NCBI GenBank assembly: GCA_009731425.1
Contig: AP018794.1
Span: 3,045,960 to 3,109,959 of the forward strand
Source: Lachnospiraceae bacterium KM106-2
GTDB lineage: Bacteria; Bacillota; Clostridia; Lachnospirales; Lachnospiraceae
Direction: 5' to 3'
DNA length: 64,000 nucleotides
The number at the start of each line of letters is the position of its first letter. Positions within the stretch are counted from its first letter, which is position 1. A program made the translations under genes and the position numbers. Below are positions 51,473 to 60,543 of the stretch, one piece after another. The notes beneath the pieces were generated by a model, which searched no databases, was not told the origin of the DNA, and saw only the letters and a list, made by a program, of their open reading frames with translations.

Positions 51473-53197
51473 TTATGCATTCATTAATTTTTGAATAAAA
51501 TCACAGATTCTATTTGTTGCATTTCCGTCGACTGCATCCATAAAGTATTCTCGGAACTGTTTTATCTTTTCTAGATTCTTCTCATCATTTACCAACGCCA
51601 GCTTAAGCTCGTCCATGTTCTTAGTGATCTCGCCTGGTGCAAAATGTTCAAAATCATAGTAAATATCTCGATCCTTCATATATTCCTCTAGATCAAACAC
51701 ATAAAAGACCGTTCGAATCTCTAATAAAGCTGCTTCAAATACTACGGAGGAGTAGTCAGTAATTAAAGTATCCGTAATCAAAAGTAAATCATTGATATCT
51801 TCATTTGAAAGTTCCATTACCTGATCATTATATTGATCATCATATACAAACTTATCTTTGACAAATGGATGATTTTTAATCACAAAAATATAATCTTTTG
51901 AAACGGCTTTGCAAAGTTCATTTAGATCTAATTGTTCTACTGGATAGTACGCAGTTCGATTGCCATCCCCTCGGAATGTTGGCGCAATCAGAACGACCTT
52001 CTTATTCTTTAATGCTGGATAACGAGAGTAAAGTCCTTCTACCGTATCCTTCTTAAATGATTCATCTAATAGATGATCCGTACGCGGTACCCCTAATGGA
52101 AGTACATGATTCTCAGGAATTGCGAATCCTTCACTATAAATAGAACGGATTCCTGTCCCGCTAACAAAAGCGTAGTCATAAGAACGGTGGTTATAAGAGG
52201 ACTGTCTTGGACCGCCTTTCTTTCCTAACCTTGAGAAACCAAACGTCTTAAACGCACCACAAGCATGCCAAAGCTGAATTAATTCAGTCTCTTTACGTAG
52301 TTTTAACCAATGGATCTGAGGATAAAAATCATCCAAAATTACTAGTTTACTTGTTGCAACTAACTCTGCAATTTTCTTTAACTCAGATAACTCCAATTGA
52401 TCTACTGTTTTCGTATTTCGATACGTAACAATTGAAAAATCACTATTCTTCTCTAATTCTGCTTTTACACATTCTGCATTTCCATGAGCTGTCTCTGCTC
52501 TTTCTGATAGAAAAAGGATCTGTTTCTCATCCACTACATGTCTACATGCCATTTTATAGTAATAACAAAATAACTTTGTCTTATTTTCTCTTGGACTAAA
52601 GGTAAAGCCTGATATCATTTTAACCCTAGCATTTCCGTGTTTCACTATCGCTTTGATTCCTCGACTCGTGCTTTCTGCTGGTAAAACTGTTCCAAATCCA
52701 AGTACACAGCGGAGACCATCTAAAAACCATAATGGTAACAGTAAAATACTAACCGGTATTGCAAATACTTGATAGATTCTATATGGTAATCCCATATTTC
52801 GAAAGGAATGATTTTCAAACTCTGATGGCTGCATCACAATTTTTCTTTGGTTCATCATTAATTCGGTATTTGTTTGATTCTTTATTGTAAGATCAGTAAT
52901 CTCTTCCATCCCTAATTGAATTACTGGCTCTAACTCAACATGCTGAATTCTCTTTGGGTGATAAAATACATTCGGAAGATCAATTGTCATTTCACCATCA
53001 AATGTAATTTCCTGCTGATTGCTATCATACTGATACTCAACTGGTAATGGGATCCTACGATCAGAATCACCACTAATAAATCTTAATAACACACGAATTT
53101 TATCATAACTATCCACACCTGTGATTAGGCCTTTTAAACGAATGATCAGCTTCCCTTGACCTTCCTTATATTGCAATAACTGAATCTCTGATTCCAT
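51473..53197 (-). CDS. CDP-glycerol glycerophosphotransferase family protein
   Basis: A 574-residue teichoic acid polymerase-type enzyme. An N-terminal beta-rich accessory domain (about 1-125) is followed by a hydrophobic amphipathic/membrane segment (about 137-165, YQVFAIPVSILLLPLWFLDGL) and a C-terminal GT-B catalytic domain with LWHACGAFKTFG (key His), FVIKNHPFVKD, and LITDYSSVVFEA. It transfers glycerol- or ribitol-phosphate from a CDP donor onto a growing polymer at the membrane. It shares architecture with 54353-56134. Donor specificity cannot be read from sequence. Confidence 0.9.
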   Translation of the reverse strand: MESEIQLLQYKEGQGKLIIRLKGLITGVDSYDKIRVLLRFISGDSDRRIPLPVEYQYDSNQQEITFDGEMTIDLPNVFYHPKRIQHVELEPVIQLGMEEITDLTIKNQTNTELMMNQRKIVMQPSEFENHSFRNMGLPYRIYQVFAIPVSILLLPLWFLDGLRCVLGFGTVLPAESTSRGIKAIVKHGNARVKMISGFTFSPRENKTKLFCYYYKMACRHVVDEKQILFLSERAETAHGNAECVKAELEKNSDFSIVTYRNTKTVDQLELSELKKIAELVATSKLVILDDFYPQIHWLKLRKETELIQLWHACGAFKTFGFSRLGKKGGPRQSSYNHRSYDYAFVSGTGIRSIYSEGFAIPENHVLPLGVPRTDHLLDESFKKDTVEGLYSRYPALKNKKVVLIAPTFRGDGNRTAYYPVEQLDLNELCKAVSKDYIFVIKNHPFVKDKFVYDDQYNDQVMELSNEDINDLLLITDTLITDYSSVVFEAALLEIRTVFYVFDLEEYMKDRDIYYDFEHFAPGEITKNMDELKLALVNDEKNLEKIKQFREYFMDAVDGNATNRICDFIQKLMNA

Positions 53198-53200
53198 TTT

Positions 53201-54331
53201 CTACTCCTTATTTAACAAAAGATCTACCACCCTCTTCGTGGCATGCCCATCTAAATAATTATATTCTGCTAATAAAAACTTCTCTTGCTTCTCCAATAAC
53301 TCTGCCTCATTACTCTTTTTGATCGCCTGAAGCAGACATTCCTCATCTTTGACCACATAACCTGGTACGTTTTGCTCATAATCAAAGTAAAATCCTCTAT
53401 CATACTTCTCTAAATCATAAGCATAAAAAATAATCGGCTTTTTGAATAACGTATATTCCACCATTGTGGATGAGTAATCAGTGATCAGTAGTGTAGAAGC
53501 CGCATACAGCCCCTTCACATCATCATATTTTGTTACATCAATGCAACCTTCATAATTACACACCGTTGGTTTCACTTGAGGATGAAGACGTACTAAAATA
53601 ACATAATCATCACCTAACTGTCTACTCAAATTGCTGCAATTAAATCTTGATAATATCTCATTATTCTCTTCTTCCGTATTCCGAAACGTTGGTGTATAAA
53701 GAATAATCTTTTTATTCTTTATTTCCGGATATGTTTCGTATACTCTATGCTTGGCCTCTTGTATTCTACTTTCATCAAAATAATAATCTGTAATCGGCAC
53801 ACCTGTTGCATGGATTCTTTCTCTTGAAATTCCAAACGCTTCTTCATAATAAGGGATCACTTTGTCAGATGAAACAAATAATTGACTCATCTTTTGATTT
53901 CCTTGATATACTAACTCTCTTACGAAAGGATCTTCTTCAGTAGAAAGACCAAACTTCTTAAATGCTCCTACGCCATGCCATAATTGAATTAATTTTGTCT
54001 GTTTACGGATATTCATATATGCTAAAGGAAGAAAATTATCATTCAACATAATATATTCTGCTGTGGCAAAATGATAATTCAGTATAAAGTAGAAGTATAA
54101 AACGCCACGAATCTTATGTAGTAATCCTGGCTTTCCTAATAAATCTGCTTTGGAAACAATAACAAAGCGAAAAGAATCATCTCTTCGCTTCATTTCTTCA
54201 TAAACATATGCTAAATTGCCTTGAAACTTACTATTATGAATCATATATAATACTACTTTTTTCTTGCGCAGTGGAATGCCGCGAAACATTCCATATAACA
54301 ATCCATACAGACGATATACGATTTTCTTCAT
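53201..54331 (-). CDS. CDP-glycerol glycerophosphotransferase, short TagB-like form
   Basis: A 376-residue protein with only the catalytic part: IQLWHGVGAFKKFG (about residue 125), ILVRLHPQVKPT (about 240) and LLITDYSSTMVEY (about 290). Lack of the N-terminal accessory domain and its length resemble TagB/TarB-type primases that add the first glycerol-phosphate. Located 3 bp before the next gene of the cluster. The primase role is inference from size. Confidence 0.87.
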   Translation of the reverse strand: MKKIVYRLYGLLYGMFRGIPLRKKKVVLYMIHNSKFQGNLAYVYEEMKRRDDSFRFVIVSKADLLGKPGLLHKIRGVLYFYFILNYHFATAEYIMLNDNFLPLAYMNIRKQTKLIQLWHGVGAFKKFGLSTEEDPFVRELVYQGNQKMSQLFVSSDKVIPYYEEAFGISRERIHATGVPITDYYFDESRIQEAKHRVYETYPEIKNKKIILYTPTFRNTEEENNEILSRFNCSNLSRQLGDDYVILVRLHPQVKPTVCNYEGCIDVTKYDDVKGLYAASTLLITDYSSTMVEYTLFKKPIIFYAYDLEKYDRGFYFDYEQNVPGYVVKDEECLLQAIKKSNEAELLEKQEKFLLAEYNYLDGHATKRVVDLLLNKE

Positions 54332-54352
54332 ATATTTCTCCTTGTATTATAT

Positions 54353-56134
54353 CTAAATTCCTTCTTTGACAATATCCATGATCAATTCTACTACACGTTC
54401 TGTAGAATGACCGTCTAAATAATCAAAGAACTGTTTCTTAAAGGAATCGATCTTCTCAGCTTCAAAATCCTGTTTCTCAATAGCTGAAATCAGACTAGAC
54501 TGACTTTGAACAATCTTACCAGGCACAAACAATTCATATTCGCAATAGAAATCACGTGTTGCAATATAGCGATTAAGATCATACGCATAAAATAGCATTG
54601 GAATATCTAATAACGATGCTTCAAAAACAACAGAAGAATAATCTGTGATCAAGACATCGGTTACAAATAATAAATCGTTGATTTCTGATTGATCGGACAT
54701 GTTTATGATATAGTCTTTATATTGTGGATCAATTTCAATTTCATCTTGAACAAATGGATGGTGCTTGATCAAAATCGCGTATTCTCCATTTGTCTCTTCG
54801 TAAATTCTTGCCGGATCAAAACGATTCTGTGGATAATAAGCTGATTCCTTACCATTACCACGGAAAGTCGGCGCGAATAAAATAATCTTCTTATCTTTTA
54901 ACTTAGGATATTTTTCATAAAATTCATTAACAACTCTATTTTTATATGCCTGATCAAAGAAGATATCTGTTCTTGGTACTCCTGTCGCTTTTACACGCTC
55001 AATTGGGATACCAAAACCTTCTGCATAGTATTTTGCAATTTCATTACTACTAACAATCGCATAATCATAGTTTCTATGATTCTTACTATTTTGAGTCGGA
55101 CCACCCTTTTTCCCTAAACGGCTAAAGCCAAAGGTCTTAAATGCTCCACATGCATGCCATAACTGAATTAATTTCGTATCTTTTCTCAACTCATAACGAT
55201 TGAGTGTTGGGAAGAAATCATCAATTAATAATACACGGCTTGTAGCACATAAGTAGGACAATCTTCTAATATTCTTAAATGACATCTTACTAAATACCGA
55301 AGGATCTAATAAGACCTGAATATCTAAATTTGCATTATCCTTAATTCGATCATAGATAAATGCTAAGTTACCTGTCATATCATCACGACGGCTTGACAAG
55401 AATGTCACTCGATTTCTTACGATCTTTCTTCTTGAATAACAACGATACATCGCTTTCAAATACCAGTTTTTCATTTCTTTAATGCTGATATCTGCTTTTA
55501 TAAACGATGCCATTCTCCATCTGACATGTGATAAAAACCACTTGATCCCTGTTGACTTATTCTGCTTACTCACTCTTGAAATTCCTAGCTTTGACACAAC
55601 AGCATCCAGTAGAAATAGTGGAATCAAGGCAATACTAACTAATAATAATACCAAACGATATAGTGTAGATATAATAGTCTTGCACGCTCTCAAAAATGGG
55701 AGACCAAAATATTGGTTGTTCTGAACTTCTTTATTCTTCAATGAAATCTCTGTCATACCCGGATCAACTTCAATTTGAAAAAACTCATTTTCAAAATCAA
55801 TATCACGGCTTAGGACAAATGGTATCTTCTCATAATAGTTATCACCATATGATAAAGACACACTCACTGAAATTGTTGCGTTTGGATCATAGGGGATAAA
55901 CAGAAGATTTATAAAATATGTGTATTTTGCATAGATAATACAGTGTTTTAAGTCTCTAGTTGCTTGAACGGATTCAACTATCATTGGTAATCTACGGTCG
56001 CTGACACCATCAGAAAACATTACTGTTACTTTTGGTGAGCGAACTCTGATATCCAAATCACATTTTAATTTTACAGCAATTGATACTCCATACTGCCCCA
56101 CTATAAATTCCTGAATTTTCAAATTCGGATTCAT
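54353..56134 (-). CDS. CDP-glycerol glycerophosphotransferase family protein
   Basis: A 593-residue paralogue of 51473-53197: N-terminal beta-rich domain (1-135, IRVRSPKVTVMFSDGVSDRRLPM), hydrophobic segment (about 160-185), catalytic domain with LWHACGAFKTFGFSRLGKKGG, YAILIKHHPFVQD and LITDYSSVVFEA. The GGP motif block is nearly identical in the two paralogues, so they arose by duplication. Likely a teichoic acid polymerase or co-polymerase. Confidence 0.9.
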   Translation of the reverse strand: MNPNLKIQEFIVGQYGVSIAVKLKCDLDIRVRSPKVTVMFSDGVSDRRLPMIVESVQATRDLKHCIIYAKYTYFINLLFIPYDPNATISVSVSLSYGDNYYEKIPFVLSRDIDFENEFFQIEVDPGMTEISLKNKEVQNNQYFGLPFLRACKTIISTLYRLVLLLVSIALIPLFLLDAVVSKLGISRVSKQNKSTGIKWFLSHVRWRMASFIKADISIKEMKNWYLKAMYRCYSRRKIVRNRVTFLSSRRDDMTGNLAFIYDRIKDNANLDIQVLLDPSVFSKMSFKNIRRLSYLCATSRVLLIDDFFPTLNRYELRKDTKLIQLWHACGAFKTFGFSRLGKKGGPTQNSKNHRNYDYAIVSSNEIAKYYAEGFGIPIERVKATGVPRTDIFFDQAYKNRVVNEFYEKYPKLKDKKIILFAPTFRGNGKESAYYPQNRFDPARIYEETNGEYAILIKHHPFVQDEIEIDPQYKDYIINMSDQSEINDLLFVTDVLITDYSSVVFEASLLDIPMLFYAYDLNRYIATRDFYCEYELFVPGKIVQSQSSLISAIEKQDFEAEKIDSFKKQFFDYLDGHSTERVVELIMDIVKEGI

Positions 56135-56181
56135 ATCGATTACTCCTTTATGCTAAGTGTCATATACCTATCCCATAATCC

Positions 56182-57207
56182 TTACTTTTCCCATTTCATA
56201 ACGGTTTTACCGAATGGATTCTTTGTATCTTCGGCAAATGCATCATAAATATCTTTAATATCACGAACAGTTTTCGTGCAGTGTACAAGATTCTCTAAAT
56301 ATTTTGTAATATCCGGATACTCAGTATATAACTCAATAGTTTTCTCAAAATCTGCTAACGCACTTCGACTGCTTCCAAATAAACGTAACCCTTTTTCAAG
56401 AACCATTCTTGTATTGATTGGAACTGGATATTCAGATACGCCTAATAATGCGATAGTTGCTTCTGGCTTAATATAGTCAATAATTTGTGAAATGGCAGAC
56501 TGAGCACCGTTTCCGCCAACACATTCAAATGCATGATCCAACAATAGATCCTCTGGGATCTTATCGATTGTAAATACTTTATCAGCAAATGAAAAATAGT
56601 TTAATTTTTCTAAATCTTTACCAAAAACATATACTTCTGATTCTGGTGACATTTTCTTTAATAGTAAAGAAGTGATAAATCCTAAGTTACCATCTCCCCA
56701 TACACCAATCTTTGTTCTTCTTTCATGAGAAAAACGAAGGAATCTAGTGATCGCATGAACACTTACACTAACGATTTCTGTGAAAGCAGCAACTTGTGGA
56801 TTAATTCCATCTGGAAGTGGTACAATAAGATCTGGTCTGATTGCAACATTCTCTTGTAGGAAACCATCAAAACCGCTGGCACGGAACTTAGAACTTCTCA
56901 AATAGTTAGCTCCAATATAAGGATCATCCTCAAAAGGAGTATTTGGGATCATTACTACTTTTTGACCTTCTTTAAACTTGCCAGTTGGATCAAAAACAAC
57001 TTCACCCATTGCTTCATGAATTAAAGCCATAGGAAGCTTTTGTGCTAAGATTTCAGGAGCTCTTGTTCCTTGATAATATCTCTGGTCAGCATGACAGATT
57101 GAAAGGTAAGTCGGTCTTACAATTACTTCGTCTCCAAATAAATCAATATCGTTAAATGCTACTTCAATTCGTCTTGGAGCAACTAATCTATAAACTGTAT
57201 TTAACAT
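56182..57207 (-). CDS. tarJ: Ribitol-5-phosphate dehydrogenase, TarJ-like
   Basis: A 341-residue medium-chain alcohol dehydrogenase-type enzyme: CHADQRYYQG (zinc-ligand region, about residue 38), HEAMGEVVFDPTGKFKEGQKV, and a Rossmann part (IGVWGDGNLGFITSLLL, about 165). With TarI it converts ribulose-5-phosphate to ribitol-5-phosphate for CDP-ribitol. It shares one base with tarI (stop/start TAATG), the usual tarI-tarJ order. Confidence 0.9.
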   Translation of the reverse strand: MLNTVYRLVAPRRIEVAFNDIDLFGDEVIVRPTYLSICHADQRYYQGTRAPEILAQKLPMALIHEAMGEVVFDPTGKFKEGQKVVMIPNTPFEDDPYIGANYLRSSKFRASGFDGFLQENVAIRPDLIVPLPDGINPQVAAFTEIVSVSVHAITRFLRFSHERRTKIGVWGDGNLGFITSLLLKKMSPESEVYVFGKDLEKLNYFSFADKVFTIDKIPEDLLLDHAFECVGGNGAQSAISQIIDYIKPEATIALLGVSEYPVPINTRMVLEKGLRLFGSSRSALADFEKTIELYTEYPDITKYLENLVHCTKTVRDIKDIYDAFAEDTKNPFGKTVMKWEK

Positions 57208-57914
57208 TACTCTTCTCCTTTTAGTAGTGACTCAGCCACACGTAAATCATATGGGTAGGTAATTTTGATATTATATACTTCCCCATCTACAAGATGCACT
57301 TTTTCACCTTTGATAACAAAGATCTTAGCTGCATCTGTTAAAATTTCTTTCTCTTCTTCTGATAATCCTTCGTATAAGTTCTTTAATTTCAATGCATTGA
57401 AAGATTGTGGTGTCTGTCCTTGATACATTTTGCTTCGATCAGGAATATTCGTGATCAACTGATTATCCATACTTTCAACAATTGTATCAGTTGCTGGTAC
57501 AACTGTATCACAAGCACCGTATTTCTTTGCATACTTAATGTTTTCTTCTAAGATACGATGAGTTACAAATGGTCTTACAGAATCATGTGTAACAATAATA
57601 GTATCTTCATTTAATCCGTCTGTTTCTTCGATAAAACGAATAGAATTCATAATTGTTTCATTTCTAGTGCTTCCACCTTCGATTACAACGATTCTGTCCG
57701 TATCCTTAACGTATTTCTTCACTAAATTTTCTGTATGACTTACCCATTGTGCTGGACAAAGTACGATAATTTTCTCAAATTGGTTATTTACATAAAACTT
57801 TTCAATTGTATGAACGATAATTGGCTTATCTCCAACTAATAGAAATTGTTTTGGTTTATCTGTATTTCCCATTCTACTGCCAATTCCGCCTGCTAATATT
57901 ACACCGTAAATCAT
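57207..57914 (-). CDS. tarI: Ribitol-5-phosphate cytidylyltransferase, TarI-like
   Basis: A 235-residue nucleotidyltransferase making CDP-ribitol from CTP and ribitol-5-phosphate. Signature GVILAGGIGSRMGNTDKPKQFLLVGDKPI at the N-terminus and THDSVRPFV near residue 110. The IspD family shares this fold; direct coupling to tarJ and the surrounding polymerases make TarI more likely. Confidence 0.93.
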   Translation of the reverse strand: MIYGVILAGGIGSRMGNTDKPKQFLLVGDKPIIVHTIEKFYVNNQFEKIIVLCPAQWVSHTENLVKKYVKDTDRIVVIEGGSTRNETIMNSIRFIEETDGLNEDTIIVTHDSVRPFVTHRILEENIKYAKKYGACDTVVPATDTIVESMDNQLITNIPDRSKMYQGQTPQSFNALKLKNLYEGLSEEEKEILTDAAKIFVIKGEKVHLVDGEVYNIKITYPYDLRVAESLLKGEE

Positions 57915-57931
57915 AATTTCACCTCGTAATT

Positions 57932-60448
57932 TTATTTATTTTCTTTCATCGTCTGCAACAAACGCTTTGTAGCGTCTCCATCACAAAACGTCAAATATTT
58001 TGCTTTAAATTTTCTTACTAAACTATAATCAAATTGATCTAAATTGTAAATAGCATTTACCAAATCTTTTGTATCTTTTACAATACTTCCTGGTAAATCT
58101 TCACTACATTCAAAGTATGTCTCTTTTTCACCAAAATATAACTCTGCATTATCTGCATAATACATAATTGGTAATTCTCTGATAGCAAACTCAAATGCCA
58201 TCTCGCTAATACTTCCTAAATACAAGTCAGCAATACTTAAAAGTTCCATTTTTGTCAACGGATCAAAAGTATGAGTCAACACTTGATTTCCTCGCTCATC
58301 TAAGCGATAGCGCTGAATCTTATCTGACATATCAACTACAAAGTCTATGTAATAAGAATCAATAGTCGGTATTTTAAGATTTTGCTTATCATAATAATAA
58401 ATAATCACATACTCATCTGAAAATTCTTCATAGATTCGTTGTAATTGTATCAACTTATCCTCATCATAACTTGTCGGATGCTCCGATTCCGGATGATATA
58501 AGATTACTTTTTTGTTCTTTGCTGCAGGAATGATCTCATTCAGCTTTCTTCTCGCCTTTTGTCTATACTTATCATCTAATAACATATCTAATTGACACGC
58601 ACCGATTTCAAGCATTTTCGCATCCTCAGCTAAGTTAAATGCACTTCGATAAATCTTAGAGTAAAACTCACTCGATGTTACCACATAATCACAGTTGTTA
58701 AAGCTTGGCGCTATCTTCATATATTCATCTCTCATACCGCTCATAACCTGTAATGTGTTATATCCGATTCGATCAAGGGGTGCCGCTTCATTCCATATCA
58801 GGATAACCTTACTCTTATCTTGTAACTTGATCATATTAAGAAGATCAATATCTTCTGATACAATGATATACTTGGCTGCTGCAAGTTCGACTGCTGCCTC
58901 ATGACAGTTCTTTTGATAATCTGCTCCCTGCTTGTCCAGATTGCAGATATGACATTCAAATGTTCCATCTGATATTAAAGTATTGCGAACTTCTTTTTGA
59001 ACCTCACTGATCTTAGATCCCTGACTTAAGAATAAGACACGATTTTCTTTCCATTTATTAGTAGCATTATGATATATCTTATCTACTCGTTTCTTAAGAG
59101 AAAGTAATTCCTCTGTTTCATTCTCTATGGTTCTTAGATCATATTGAACATCCTGGTTCTTTGCAAGCTGATAACGGAAACCGCTGTCATCCGTTCTTGC
59201 ATTTTTCTTTAATTCATCCCCCATAGCTAACTGAAGGATTCGTTCTGTTGCATGCCCATCACAACTTTGCATAAATTTATTTCTAAATGCTCGAACCTTT
59301 GACAGATCAAAGTCATCGATATGTTTAATCTGTTCGATCATTTCTTTATTTGTTGTAACGATCGGACCTGGAGCGAATTCATCATATGGATAATAGAAAC
59401 CTCTCCACTCGTAGTATTCTTCAATATCATATGCAAAGAAGATCATTGGTTTTTCAAACAATGAATATTCAAATACTAGAGAAGAATAGTCAGAAATACA
59501 AATATCACTAACACAGAGCAATTCTTCAATTGTCATAATTCTAGTCATATCACATGCAAACTCTGAATAGCAATTAGGAATCTTAGGTAACTGTTTTACA
59601 ATTGGGTGATGTTTTGTGATCAAAACAAAATCATCTTTTAATTCTTCATAAAACATTTCCACATTTAAAAGATTCGGTGTTACAGCCGTAGCCGTGCGCC
59701 CTCGGAATGTTGGTGAATATAGGATCACTTTTTTTCCTTTTGCACTCGGCATTAAACGATAAAGTTTATCATACGCAGCCTGTATAAACTGTTTATCATA
59801 AAAAATATCGGTTCTGCTGATACCCGTATCAATAATGGTATCACTTTTCCCCTTAAGATTCATTGCATCTTCATACGCCCATTTTACTTCTGGACTACTG
59901 ATTGTTACTAAGGAGTAATTCTTATGGGACGGGAACAATTCCATGTCTTTTCTTGTATCCCCGAAGATCAAATCTGCCGTACTATAACCAAAACGTTTAA
60001 AAGCGCCACACCCATGCCATAACTGGATCATTTTAGTCTCTGGTCTCATTTTAAAAGAGCTTAAAATATTAGACCCTTCACTAATAAACACATATTTTGC
60101 TGTTGCGATATCTCTCAGCATGTTCATGATCAATTCTTCTGTTTTTTCTTTTGGGGCATTATTCATCTTAAGAAGGTGTACGTGAATTTTGTAATCATAT
60201 TCATTTACTAACTTATTGTAAATAAGCTGAAAACTATTTGGCAAATAAGACAGCCGATATTCAATAAATACGACCTTCTTTTCATCTACTGGTGCTTTAC
60301 TATATTTATAATATTGGTTTGGATATTTCTTCTTAAATTTTCTAATCTTCCTATACTTATTCAGCTGCGACTTTTTCTTGTCTTTTATGAAACGAGGTAC
60401 ATCACAGTGATATGTATAAACGAATTGGTATAACAGTTTTTTAATCAT
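57932..60448 (-). CDS. Two-domain CDP-glycerol glycerophosphotransferase with a degenerate second domain
   Basis: An 838-residue protein with two tandem glycerophosphotransferase domains. The first (about 60-415) is intact: IQLWHGCGAFKRFGY, LITKHHPIVK and ISDYSSLVFEY. The second (about 465-835) has the same layout but lost the key residues: IWNEAAPLDRIGY in place of LWHGxGAFKxFG, VIIYYYDKQN in place of the HHP segment, and GSISEMAFEF in place of DYSS. It is therefore probably catalytically dead and may position the acceptor. No homologous membrane segment is evident. Confidence 0.9.
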   Translation of the reverse strand: MIKKLLYQFVYTYHCDVPRFIKDKKKSQLNKYRKIRKFKKKYPNQYYKYSKAPVDEKKVVFIEYRLSYLPNSFQLIYNKLVNEYDYKIHVHLLKMNNAPKEKTEELIMNMLRDIATAKYVFISEGSNILSSFKMRPETKMIQLWHGCGAFKRFGYSTADLIFGDTRKDMELFPSHKNYSLVTISSPEVKWAYEDAMNLKGKSDTIIDTGISRTDIFYDKQFIQAAYDKLYRLMPSAKGKKVILYSPTFRGRTATAVTPNLLNVEMFYEELKDDFVLITKHHPIVKQLPKIPNCYSEFACDMTRIMTIEELLCVSDICISDYSSLVFEYSLFEKPMIFFAYDIEEYYEWRGFYYPYDEFAPGPIVTTNKEMIEQIKHIDDFDLSKVRAFRNKFMQSCDGHATERILQLAMGDELKKNARTDDSGFRYQLAKNQDVQYDLRTIENETEELLSLKKRVDKIYHNATNKWKENRVLFLSQGSKISEVQKEVRNTLISDGTFECHICNLDKQGADYQKNCHEAAVELAAAKYIIVSEDIDLLNMIKLQDKSKVILIWNEAAPLDRIGYNTLQVMSGMRDEYMKIAPSFNNCDYVVTSSEFYSKIYRSAFNLAEDAKMLEIGACQLDMLLDDKYRQKARRKLNEIIPAAKNKKVILYHPESEHPTSYDEDKLIQLQRIYEEFSDEYVIIYYYDKQNLKIPTIDSYYIDFVVDMSDKIQRYRLDERGNQVLTHTFDPLTKMELLSIADLYLGSISEMAFEFAIRELPIMYYADNAELYFGEKETYFECSEDLPGSIVKDTKDLVNAIYNLDQFDYSLVRKFKAKYLTFCDGDATKRLLQTMKENK

Positions 60449-60478
60449 AATAATTCCTCACATTATTATTGGCTACAA

Positions 60479-60504
60479 GACGCCTAAACCAAAGTTTAAG
60501 CGTC
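60479..60504 (-). terminator. Hairpin between two polymerase genes
   Basis: An 11-bp stem (GACGCUUAAAC with GUUUAGGCGUC) with a UUUG loop, followed by UUGUAG; a modest terminator or processing site 40 bp past the 671-residue gene. Confidence 0.55.
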
Positions 60505-60543
60505 ATGTTAGTTACCATCAACTATCTATAATATCACATTATT

